Of a DNA stretch of 8,928 nt, positions 1-5,151 are shown in pieces. The DNA comes from Oscillospiraceae bacterium. GTDB lineage: Bacteria; Bacillota; Clostridia; Oscillospirales; Acutalibacteraceae. How positions within the stretch are numbered: the first letter of the stretch is position 1; each line of letters begins with the position of its first letter. The notes beneath the pieces are model-generated. The model was not told where the DNA came from. It ran no database searches and worked only from the letters and a program-made list of their open reading frames with translations. Where the stretch lies: the NCBI GenBank assembly GCA_902774165.1, contig CACYHJ010000075.1, positions 1 to 8,928 on the forward strand, written 5' to 3'. The position numbers and the translations under genes are program-made.

Positions 1-107
1 GCCTGTCCGCCGAAGAGCCAGCCTACGAAGTCGAATTTGAAAAGACCCACCGAGCCCCAGTTCAGGGCGCCGATAATGACCAGAATCAGCGAGGTTTTAT
101 CCAGCAT
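1..107 (-). CDS. DUF378 family small membrane protein (partial, N-terminal part)
   Basis: Reading the minus strand from the ATG at 107 gives 35 codons that run off the left edge without a stop. The peptide begins MLDKTSLILVIIGALNWGSV and continues with a GLFKFDFVGWLFGG-like stretch. A first hydrophobic helix (about residues 6-16) is followed by the N-W-G motif and a second hydrophobic segment, the pattern of DUF378/YuzA-type proteins, which are usually about 60-80 residues with two membrane helices. Their function is unknown. The start is supported by an AAGGAG ribosome binding site a few bases upstream. The gene lies downstream of the PHP phosphatase on the same strand, but a likely terminator sits between them, so it is probably its own unit. 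No clear -10 box was found upstream. Family assignment is by recognition of the N-terminal motif only; the C-terminus is not visible. Confidence 0.78.
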   Translation of the reverse strand, partial: MLDKTSLILVIIGALNWGSVGLFKFDFVGWLFGGQ

Positions 108-139
108 ATTGTCATCTCCTTGTGTGAAAGATGAAGTTT

Positions 140-182
140 GCCCGCCGTTTCGGGCAGCGGCGGCGGAGGATCAGACCGCCGC
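140..182. other. GC-rich hairpins in the leader of the DUF378 gene
   Basis: Two inverted repeats lie in the untranslated stretch ahead of the minus-strand gene starting at 107. The first is GCCCG (140-144) with CGGGC (151-155), loop of 6. The second is GCGGCGG (157-163) with CCGCCGC (176-182), loop of 12. Neither is followed by a T-run on the minus strand, so they do not look like terminators. They could be leader RNA structure or simply a consequence of GC-rich sequence. No recognised riboswitch or T-box consensus was seen. Confidence 0.35.
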
Positions 183-211
183 GCCGCGAAACATGGGTTT
201 GCGGAAAACAG

Positions 212-269
212 AAAAACAGCGGTGCGGGAGCTTTGCGCGGCTTGTGCGCGTGAATACGCCCGCACCACT
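212..269 (-). terminator. Rho-independent terminator of the PHP phosphatase gene
   Basis: On the minus strand, AGTGGTGCGGG pairs with CCCGCACCGCT (plus-strand arms 259-269 and 218-228), an 11-bp stem with one G-T wobble. It is followed directly by a T-rich tail (TTTTT at 216-212, then further Ts). The loop is long, about 30 nt, and GC-rich, with some potential for internal pairing. Its position 48 nt after the stop of the PHP gene fits a terminator. Confidence 0.6.
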
Positions 270-316
270 ATTGTGTCCCGTCACCGCCGTTTCATTCAGG
301 AAAGCGATGGAAATGC

Positions 317-1090
317 TTATGTAATTTCATCAATCAGACGGACGCCCATCTCTTCGGCGAAGGCTCTGGCGCGTTTGACGTCATTGTCATACAGCAGTGA
401 GGGCGCATGGCAGTCGGCGCTGACGACGGCGGGAACCTTGGCTTCCGCGACCTTTTCCCAGAATTTGAAATGCGGATACATATAATGCAGCCCCAGTTTG
501 TCTTCGACCAGACCGCGCCGGATGCCGTTGGCATTGATTTCCAGCGGAACATCGCATTCTATGGCGCTGTCAATGATGATGTCGGTCATTTCTTCCATAT
601 TCCTGTCCCACGGCAGGCGGTTGACGCCCACGATATCGGGGTGGGCGAGCAGGGCATAATAGCCGGTGTGAAGTCCCTCCGCGACGGTCTTGGCGTACCG
701 TATGCAGTCGGCGGTGTCCGTGATGAAATAGGCATTCTTGTAATCTCCATCGTAGTCAAAGAAATGCTGCCCCAGCACGAGGTATTCCGCACCGTAATCG
801 TCCAGCAATTCCTCATAATATGCGCGCTGGGAGGCGAGGTATTCACTTTCGAAACCCAGCAGAATCTGCAATTGTCTGCCGTATTGCTGCTGCGCGTACC
901 GCACTTCGTTGATGTAGTCCCAGATTTCCGTCATATCCATGCGATAGCCGAAATCCCGGTGGGGATAAGGCACATGGTCGCTCATGCCGAGTATGTCAAA
1001 ATGCTGCTTGATGGCCTGCAATACATAATCCTCCACCGTTCCCTCCGCGTGTTTGCAGTGGGAGCAGTGGGTGTGATAATTGGCAAGCAT
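317..1090 (-). CDS. PHP-domain phosphoesterase, histidinol-phosphatase (HisK/HisJ) type
   Basis: The gene encodes 257 residues with the complete metal-binding set of a PHP-type histidinol phosphatase: H6-T-H8 near the N-terminus, S-D38-H39, G-F-E81, G-Q-H109, A-H150-P-D, E184-I-N-A-N-G and S-A-D226-C-H228. The length of about 260 residues matches the monofunctional PHP family, which hydrolyses L-histidinol phosphate to L-histidinol in histidine synthesis using a trinuclear metal centre in a TIM-like barrel. It acts in the cytoplasm; there is no signal peptide. The start at 1090 is preferred over the in-frame ATG at 1126 because GGAGG lies about 7 nt upstream of it and the H-T-H motif normally sits this close to the N-terminus. 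No other his genes are visible, so a general phosphatase role on another phosphorylated substrate is possible. It is transcribed divergently from the GTPase operon, from its own promoter at 1134-1163. Confidence 0.92.
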   Translation of the reverse strand: MLANYHTHCSHCKHAEGTVEDYVLQAIKQHFDILGMSDHVPYPHRDFGYRMDMTEIWDYINEVRYAQQQYGRQLQILLGFESEYLASQRAYYEELLDDYGAEYLVLGQHFFDYDGDYKNAYFITDTADCIRYAKTVAEGLHTGYYALLAHPDIVGVNRLPWDRNMEEMTDIIIDSAIECDVPLEINANGIRRGLVEDKLGLHYMYPHFKFWEKVAEAKVPAVVSADCHAPSLLYDNDVKRARAFAEEMGVRLIDEIT

Positions 1091-1133
1091 ACCGATTCCT
1101 CCGTTCGGGTTGAAAATGATAAACAATAATACT

Positions 1134-1163
1134 ATTATAGCACAGTGGGAAACCGTTTTGCAA
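1134..1163 (-). promoter_or_regulatory. Sigma-A-type promoter of the PHP phosphatase gene
   Basis: On the minus strand, TTGCAA (1163-1158) is followed after 18 bp by a perfect TATAAT (1139-1134) with an extended TGC directly upstream. The 13-bp palindrome ATAATACTATTAT (1126-1138) overlaps the -10 box. The start codon lies about 44 nt downstream of the -10. Confidence 0.75.
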
Positions 1164-1227
1164 ACAATCGGGAAATTTTTTTCGGAATGTGCCGTTGCCT
1201 GCGCGGATAAAAATTTACATCTTTCGC

Positions 1228-1256
1228 TTGTATTCCGCTTGGAAATTTGCTATAAT
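1228..1256 (+). promoter_or_regulatory. Extended -10 promoter of the His-rich GTPase operon
   Basis: A perfect TATAAT at 1251-1256 carries the extended TGC element (1248-1250). The -35 candidate TTGTAT (1228-1233), 17 bp upstream, is weak, as is common where an extended -10 is present. The expected transcript start near 1263 leaves a leader of about 25 nt carrying the GGAGG site (1275-1279). The short leader leaves no room for a riboswitch. Confidence 0.72.
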
Positions 1257-1286
1257 CATTCTTTGAAAAGAAACGGAGGCATATGT

Positions 1287-2564
1287 ATGGCAAAGACAAC
1301 CAAAGTGGATATTTTTTCGGGCTTTCTGGGAGCCGGCAAAACCACGCTCATCAAGAAGCTGGTCAAGGAAGCCTACAAGGGCGAAATGCTGGTCATCATC
1401 GAGAATGAATTCGGTCAGATCGGCATTGACGGCGGTTTCCTCAAGGAAGCGGGCATTGAGATTACCGAGATGAATTCCGGCTGCATCTGCTGCAGTCTGG
1501 TGGGCGACTTCGGCGAAGCGCTCAAAAAGGTGCTCAGCGAGTATGCGCCCGACCGGATCCTGATCGAACCCTCCGGCGTGGGCAAGCTGTCCGACGTGAT
1601 CAAAGCCGTCCGCAATATCGGCAGCGACAATATCGTTCTCAACGCGTTTACCACCGTGGTCGACGCGGGAAAATGCAAGATGTATATGAAAAACTTCGGC
1701 GAGTTCTTCAACGACCAGGTGGAGCACGCCGGCACGGTTATCATGAGCCACGCCGACGTCGTCAGCGAGGAGAAGCTGCAGACCGCGGTTGCCCTGGTGC
1801 GGGAAAAGAACCCGACGGCTGTCATCGTGACCACGCCCATCTTCAAGCTGGACGGCGCGACGCTGCTGGAGGCGGTTGAGCGGAAAGACACGCTGAACGC
1901 GGCCATCGAGCACCTGATGAACGAGCAGGACGAAGACGAGGACGAGCACGAACATCATCATCACCATCATCACGATCACGACGACGAGGACGAGCACGAG
2001 CATCATCACCATCATCACGATCACGACGATGACGACGAGGACGAGCACGGGCATCATCACCATCATCACGATCACGACGATGACGACGAGGATGAGCATG
2101 AGCATCACCACCATCATCACGATCACGACGATGACGACGAGGAACATGAGCATCATCACCATCATCACGATCACGACGATGACGACGAGGAACATGAGCA
2201 TCATCACCGCCATGAGCACGGCGAGGACTGCACCTGCGGCTGCCACGACCATGATCACGGGCACGGGCATCACCACCACCATCATGCGGATGACGTGTTT
2301 ACCAGCTGGGGCGTTGAGACCACGAAGAAATTCACGAAAGAGCAGCTGACACAGATCCTGAACGGTTTCGGCGACGCGGAAGAATACGGCGACGTGCTTC
2401 GCGCGAAAGGCATTGTCGAGGGCGAGGACGGCGCGTGGATCCATTTCGATTACGTGCCGGGGGAGATCGACGTCAGAAACGGCAGCGCCGGCATTATCGG
2501 CAGACTCTGCGTGATCGGCGCGCAGCTGAAAGAGGATAAGATCAAGGCGGTATTCGGCGCCTGA
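1287..2564 (+). CDS. COG0523/CobW-family G3E GTPase with giant His/Asp-rich metal-binding insert
   Basis: The gene encodes a 425-residue cytoplasmic protein of the G3E P-loop GTPase family (CobW/ZNG1/YciC-like metal chaperones), which use GTP hydrolysis to deliver metal to a client. Residues 12-20 form the Walker A motif GFLGAGKTT, E41-F-G lies in switch I, and S-G-C66-I-C68-C69 is the CxCC metal-binding motif. I-E-P-S-G is at 93-97, and S-H-A-D at 154-157 sits where other members have NKxD. Residues 215-333 are a tandem repeat of acidic blocks and His runs, ending in a C315-T-C-G-C319 cluster and another His run. Residues 337-425 form a CobW C-terminal domain (VLRAKGIV, then W-I-H-F-D-Y-V-P-G and IGRLCVIG). 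The start at 1287 has GGAGG 7 nt upstream; an ATG at 1283 is out of frame. The gene is first in an operon with a second G3E protein 12 nt downstream. The His content suggests Zn, Ni or Co; the metal itself is not shown by sequence. Confidence 0.94.
   Translation: MAKTTKVDIFSGFLGAGKTTLIKKLVKEAYKGEMLVIIENEFGQIGIDGGFLKEAGIEITEMNSGCICCSLVGDFGEALKKVLSEYAPDRILIEPSGVGKLSDVIKAVRNIGSDNIVLNAFTTVVDAGKCKMYMKNFGEFFNDQVEHAGTVIMSHADVVSEEKLQTAVALVREKNPTAVIVTTPIFKLDGATLLEAVERKDTLNAAIEHLMNEQDEDEDEHEHHHHHHHDHDDEDEHEHHHHHHDHDDDDEDEHGHHHHHHDHDDDDEDEHEHHHHHHDHDDDDEEHEHHHHHHDHDDDDEEHEHHHRHEHGEDCTCGCHDHDHGHGHHHHHHADDVFTSWGVETTKKFTKEQLTQILNGFGDAEEYGDVLRAKGIVEGEDGAWIHFDYVPGEIDVRNGSAGIIGRLCVIGAQLKEDKIKAVFGA
1929..2285 (+). 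repeat. In-frame tandem repeat encoding the His/Asp/Glu metal-binding tract
   Basis: Units of 48 or 51 nt encode acidic-EHEH-HHHHH-DHDDD blocks. The H of each EH or EEH step falls at residues 221, 237, 254, 271, 287 and 303, a period of 16-17 residues. A 39-nt core is identical at 2001, 2052 and 2151, and differs by one synonymous base (CAT to CAC) in the copy starting at 2103. Near-identity at the DNA level points to recent expansion by slippage or recombination, so copy number may vary between strains. Confidence 0.92.
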
Positions 2565-2576
2565 GAGGTGTAGATC

Positions 2577-3521
2577 ATGCAGCAGATTCCCGTATATATT
2601 TTTACCGGATTTCTGGAGAGCGGCAAAACGACCTTCGTGCAGGGCACGATGGAGGACCCGCGCTTCAATTCCGGAGAGAAGACCCTTGTCCTGATCTGTG
2701 AAGAGGGCGAGGTGGAGCTGGACACGGCGAAATTCCCCTCCGAAAACGCGTTTGTCCGCGTGGTCGACGACCCCGAGGACCTCACGGAAGCGCATCTTGC
2801 CGCCTGGGCGGCGGAGTGCGGCTGCGAGCGCGTGCTGGTGGAATATAACGGCATGTGGCTCATTCAGCCCCTGTACGACGCCATGCCGGACGGCTGGGTC
2901 CCCTATCAGGATATGTTCTTTATCGACGGCAGGACGTTCCTGAATTACAACGCGAACATGAGAAGCCTTGTGGTGGACAAGATCAAGGACGCCGACGTCT
3001 GCGTGTTCAACCGTGTGCCGAAGAATACGGACGTGATGGAATTCCATAAGATCGTGCGCGGCGTTTCCCGCCGGACCGATATCGTCTATGAGTTTGAGGA
3101 CGGCACCGTGGTCCCCGACGAGATCGAGGATCCGCTGCCCTTTGACCTGGAGGCGCCGGTGGTCCGGATCGAAGACAGGGATTTTGCCCTGTTTTACCGG
3201 GATATGACCGAAGAGCCGAAGAAGTATAAAGGGAAAACCGTCGAATTCAAAGCGCTGGCCGCCGTGGACCGGAAATTCCCGGATCACGTCTGCGCCCTGG
3301 GCAGGCACATCATGACCTGCTGCGTTGAGGATATTCAGTACTGCGCGCTGGCGGCGAAGTATAACGATCCCCTTGTCTTTGAAAACGGCGTCTGGTATAC
3401 CGTACGGGCGCAGATCGACATCCGTTTTTCAAGACTGTACGGCAAAAAAGGCCCGATCTACGTGGTCCAGAGTGCTCAGAAAACGAACGAGCCCGAAGAA
3501 AAGGTCGCCACGTTTTATTGA
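2577..3521 (+). CDS. G3E-type GTPase domain fused to a YcgQ/DUF1980 (TIGR03943)-like domain
   Basis: The gene encodes 314 residues in two parts. The N-terminal part (about 1-170) begins like a CobW protein, with IFTGFLESGKTT (Walker A GFLESGKTT at 11-19), a VLVEYNG segment at 86-92 matching the IEPSG strand of its neighbour, and a degenerate FNRVPKN (144-150) in the guanine-specificity position. The CxCC metal motif is absent. The C-terminal part (about 205-300) carries YKGKTVEF, then F-P-D-H-V-C-A-L-G-R and M-T-C248-C249-x-x-D252, followed by a W-Y-T-V-R-A-Q-I strand. I recognise this as the OB-like domain of YcgQ/TIGR03943 proteins, which partner a YcgR-type permease; no permease is in the window. 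The start at 2577 has AGAGGTG overlapping the stop of the upstream gene, 12 nt away, so co-translation is likely. Its role is probably metal handling together with the His-rich GTPase, but the reaction is unknown. Confidence 0.85.
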   Translation: MQQIPVYIFTGFLESGKTTFVQGTMEDPRFNSGEKTLVLICEEGEVELDTAKFPSENAFVRVVDDPEDLTEAHLAAWAAECGCERVLVEYNGMWLIQPLYDAMPDGWVPYQDMFFIDGRTFLNYNANMRSLVVDKIKDADVCVFNRVPKNTDVMEFHKIVRGVSRRTDIVYEFEDGTVVPDEIEDPLPFDLEAPVVRIEDRDFALFYRDMTEEPKKYKGKTVEFKALAAVDRKFPDHVCALGRHIMTCCVEDIQYCALAAKYNDPLVFENGVWYTVRAQIDIRFSRLYGKKGPIYVVQSAQKTNEPEEKVATFY

Positions 3522-3529
3522 GAAAATAA

Positions 3530-3574
3530 AAAAAACAGGCGGACGCGCAGACGCGCGGGCTGCCTGTTTTTTTT
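3530..3574 (+). terminator. Strong terminator of the GTPase operon (possibly bidirectional)
   Basis: AAAAAACAGGC (3530-3540) pairs with GCCTGTTTTTT (3562-3572), and the T-run continues to 3574. The 21-nt loop is GC-rich and includes ACGCGC repeats. The A-run before the stem means it could also work on the minus strand. It begins 8 nt after the stop codon at 3521. Confidence 0.9.
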
Positions 3575-3651
3575 GGTTGCTGGTTGCTCGTTGCTGGTTG
3601 CTCGTTGCCGGTTTCTGGTTGCTCGTTGCCGGTTGCCGGTTGCCGGTTGTT
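3575..3651. repeat. Heptanucleotide tandem repeat, 11 copies of (G/C)GTTGCY
   Basis: Eleven consecutive 7-bp units start at 3575, 3582, 3589, 3596, 3603, 3610, 3617, 3624, 3631, 3638 and 3645. They are mostly GGTTGCT, CGTTGCT, CGTTGCC or GGTTGCC; the sixth is GGTTTCT and the last GGTTGTT. The array begins directly after the terminator T-run. The units are too short and unspaced for CRISPR, and the reading frames across it look like simple translations of the repeat. Confidence 0.88.
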
Positions 3652-3734
3652 TGAGAGATGAGGGATTACGAAGCACGAATCACGAATGTGTGCCCGACCG
3701 CACCCCGCGAAGCATAGCTTCGGCGGTTGCCGCT
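3652..3734. repeat. Second heptad array (ACGAAKS x3) and small hairpin in a gene-free spacer
   Basis: Three consecutive 7-bp units ACGAAGC, ACGAATC and ACGAATG occupy 3668-3688, a sequence unrelated to the preceding array but with the same period. Further on, CGAAGC (3708-3713) and GCTTCG (3717-3722) form a 6-bp hairpin with a 3-nt loop, followed by GCGG-TTG-CCGC. The whole 3575-3802 stretch between the convergent operons holds repeats and terminators but no gene I can support. Confidence 0.6.
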
Positions 3735-3761
3735 AAAAACAGTCCACCGGACTGTTTTTTT
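3735..3761 (-). terminator. Bidirectional hairpin terminator between convergent operons
   Basis: AAAAACAGTCC (3735-3745) and GGACTGTTTTT (3749-3759) form a perfect 11-bp stem with a 3-nt loop (ACC), and the T-run extends to 3761. It lies 41 nt beyond the stop of the minus-strand gene ending at 3803, where the A-run at 3735-3739 becomes its T-tail. On the plus strand it would back up the terminator at 3530-3574. Confidence 0.87.
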
Positions 3762-3802
3762 AACGCGTCAATCCCGAATCACGCTGCCGGCTATCCGCTG
3801 AT

Positions 3803-4321
3803 TCACTCCGTCACAATGAACGTCAGCGGGACCTCGAATAAATGCCGCTGTGCCGCGGCGGCCTTGACGCCGGAGGTGAAATCCACCGTCAGCAGCGCGG
3901 GGATCCCGCCCGCTGCTTTCGCGGTAAAAAAGACGCGGACGGTCCAGTGCATGGGGAGCGCTTTCCCGTCGCTTGCGGGCAGGACGGCGCTGAAGACCGA
4001 ATTCTGCCGCGCGGAATCGTCCGCACAGAGAATCTCGGTTTTTTCGATCCCTTCGCCTTTGACGGTCAGATCGTTGATCATGGCGTAGAAATCGGCTTCC
4101 GTCTTCGCCGCGGTGAATTCGATCTCGGCGACATACGACGACCCGTCGGAGAGGGAAAAGGTCTGCTCCGTATTTTCAAACGAGAGGTCGACCCGGTCCA
4201 CGGTCTCCCTCGCAATTTTCCCCTCGCGCTGCTTCGCGAAGCCCAGCGCCAGCCCCAGAGCGGTGCCGGCGACGGCGGCGGCAAGCGCCAGCGCAAGGAT
4301 CAGGGTAAGCGTTTTTTTCAT
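3803..4321 (-). CDS. Secreted or membrane-anchored protein of unknown function
   Basis: The gene encodes 172 residues. The N-terminus is K2-K3 followed by a long Ala/Leu-rich hydrophobic segment (about 4-29, LTLILALALAAAV then ALGLALGF) and then a charged region. This is a signal peptide or an N-terminal anchor; there is no lipobox Cys. The rest (about 40-172) alternates short hydrophobic and polar stretches, such as YVAEIEFTA, HWTVRVFFTA, ALLTVDFTSG and FEVPLTFIV, suggesting a beta-sandwich domain outside the membrane. I recognise no family. The start at 4321 has a GAGGA site overlapping the stop codon of the gene 10 nt upstream (4332-4898), so the two are co-transcribed and probably translationally coupled. 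A Cys at residue 99 is the only one in the protein. Confidence 0.78.
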   Translation of the reverse strand: MKKTLTLILALALAAAVAGTALGLALGFAKQREGKIARETVDRVDLSFENTEQTFSLSDGSSYVAEIEFTAAKTEADFYAMINDLTVKGEGIEKTEILCADDSARQNSVFSAVLPASDGKALPMHWTVRVFFTAKAAGGIPALLTVDFTSGVKAAAAQRHLFEVPLTFIVTE

Positions 4322-4331
4322 TGCGTCGTCC

Positions 4332-4898
4332 TCATTCTTCCCTGTTTTTCATTTCGATCACGGCAAAGACGTTGTCCAGCAGAAACTGCTGCGCGTTCGC
4401 GTCGTAGACGACGAAATCCCGGTCGCCGTAAGGCGTCTGCCGGTGTTCCGTGCGGATGCCGATTTTTGTTCCGTCCTCGGAGGGCAGCCGCTGCGGCTTG
4501 CCGTCCGGGCCGATGGTTTCGTTGATCAGCCCCCGGGAAACGAGCCAGTCCATAAAATCGTAATACGTCAGCTTCTGCATATTCTCGTCGCCGGCGAGCG
4601 CGGTCACGTCCTTCGCGAACTGGCTCAGGGAGAGGGAGTTCGACGACGCGCGGTATGCGGCGATCTGTTCCGGCGTCAGCGTGAACGGCTTCGACGCCCG
4701 CTTCTTCGGCGCTTTGGCGACCCCGCCGTTTTCGATGACCTGCCGCAGGAGATCGGAAACGTAGAAAAAACACCGGGAGATCCGCACGTTGTTGATCAGG
4801 TCGTTTTCCGGCGCGGGCGCGTCGGTGAGGGGATTGATCCCCTGCGCCATCTTGTCGATGAAGGGTTTGGTATATTCGATTTTTTCAATCTCGGTCAT
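4332..4898 (-). CDS. Conserved-looking cytoplasmic protein of unknown function
   Basis: The gene encodes 188 residues with no signal peptide or membrane segment. The N-terminal part carries GINPLTDAPAPENDLINNVR (20-39), then a helical stretch SRCFFYVSDLLRQVIENGG (41-59). A basic linker KAPKKRASK (62-70) follows. The C-terminal half has SLSQFAKDVTAL and MQKLTYYDFMDWLVSRGLI (107-125), then a GIRTEHR strand and a hydrophobic end. The last part resembles a winged-helix-like arrangement, so nucleic-acid binding is conceivable, but this is inference. Similar proteins, I believe, occur as uncharacterised proteins in Clostridia; I cannot name the family with confidence. The start at 4898 is chosen over upstream in-frame ATGs (to 5252) because AAAGGA lies about 9 nt before it and because the promoter -10 at 4959-4964 lies downstream of those alternatives. 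It is first in an operon with the secreted protein gene. Confidence 0.85.
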   Translation of the reverse strand: MTEIEKIEYTKPFIDKMAQGINPLTDAPAPENDLINNVRISRCFFYVSDLLRQVIENGGVAKAPKKRASKPFTLTPEQIAAYRASSNSLSLSQFAKDVTALAGDENMQKLTYYDFMDWLVSRGLINETIGPDGKPQRLPSEDGTKIGIRTEHRQTPYGDRDFVVYDANAQQFLLDNVFAVIEMKNREE

Positions 4899-4934
4899 AC
4901 GTCTCGGTCCTTTGTCCGTTTTTTTGTCAAAAGG

Positions 4935-4949
4935 ATCAATAGAATTGAT
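4935..4949. promoter_or_regulatory. Palindrome ATCAAT-AGA-ATTGAT in the leader
   Basis: Perfect 6-bp arms (4935-4940 and 4944-4949) with a 3-nt centre lie about 10-20 nt downstream of the predicted -10 of the minus-strand operon. This is a typical place for a repressor site. It overlaps one arm (4938-4946) of a longer-range inverted repeat. Confidence 0.4.
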
Positions 4950-4958
4950 TCCGGATTC

Positions 4959-4987
4959 ATTGTAACAGAAATTCCGGATAATATCAA
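4959..4987 (-). promoter_or_regulatory. Promoter of the unknown-protein operon, with repeated boxes
   Basis: On the minus strand TTGATA (4987-4982), a 17-bp spacer and TACAAT (4964-4959) with an extended TGT form a good sigma-A promoter. Two identical 9-mers ATTCCGGAT (plus-strand 4948-4956 and 4971-4979) sit on either side of the -10, 23 bp apart. AATAGAATT (4938-4946) and AATTCTATT (4992-5000) form a perfect inverted repeat enclosing the whole promoter. This arrangement suggests regulation by a DNA-binding protein. Confidence 0.75.
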
Positions 4988-5025
4988 GTGGAATTCTATT
5001 CTCCCGACCGCCGCGGGATTTCTTG

Positions 5026-5054
5026 TTGCAAACATAGGTGAAATTTGATATAAT
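5026..5054 (+). promoter_or_regulatory. Promoter of the flavodoxin-lacZ operon
   Basis: TTGCAA (5026-5031), a 17-bp spacer and perfect TATAAT (5049-5054) with extended TGA (5046-5048) form a strong sigma-A promoter. The leader to the flavodoxin start is about 90 nt and contains a CGTAAAC direct doublet but no recognised riboswitch. No catabolite-response (cre) consensus was recognised near it. Confidence 0.82.
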
Positions 5055-5151
5055 ACTTATAACGTCAGAAAGGGCGTAAACCGTAAACGAAGACCGCACA
5101 ATAACCCGCAAAGCGCGGACAACGAAACGAAAAATATTTGGAGGGATTCCC

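Noticed and set aside
407..1129. A 240-codon plus-strand frame opposite the PHP phosphatase
   Set aside because: The minus-strand product carries every PHP metal-ligand motif; the plus-strand frame shows no motif and no ribosome binding site.
1080..1286. An N-terminal extension of the His-rich GTPase from 1080
   Set aside because: It would span the promoter and lacks a ribosome binding site. The P-loop family normally starts a few residues before Walker A, as from 1287.
1215..3308. A 697-codon open frame on the minus strand across both GTPase genes
   Set aside because: It is antisense to two well-recognised P-loop genes. Its Val/Met-rich stretch is the reverse reading of the His/Asp codon repeat, and it has no ribosome binding site or family resemblance.
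3575..3688. A possible CRISPR array
   Set aside because: The units are 7 bp, contiguous and without spacers; no cas genes are nearby.
3325..4088. Plus-strand frames running through the heptanucleotide array (3325-3654 and 3573-4088)
   Set aside because: Their proteins contain a low-complexity LLVAGFWLLVA-type stretch that is simply the 7-bp repeat read in three frames, and they start without ribosome binding sites.
3842..5048. Long plus-strand frames (3842-4525 and 4113-5048) opposite the two-gene minus operon
   Set aside because: The minus-strand genes have ribosome binding sites, coupled spacing, a promoter and a signal-like N-terminus. The plus frames are Arg/Ala-rich shadows.
5061..5139. 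A riboswitch in the flavodoxin leader (FMN type considered)
   Set aside because: The leader is only about 80 nt and lacks the conserved FMN-element blocks and any terminator hairpin.
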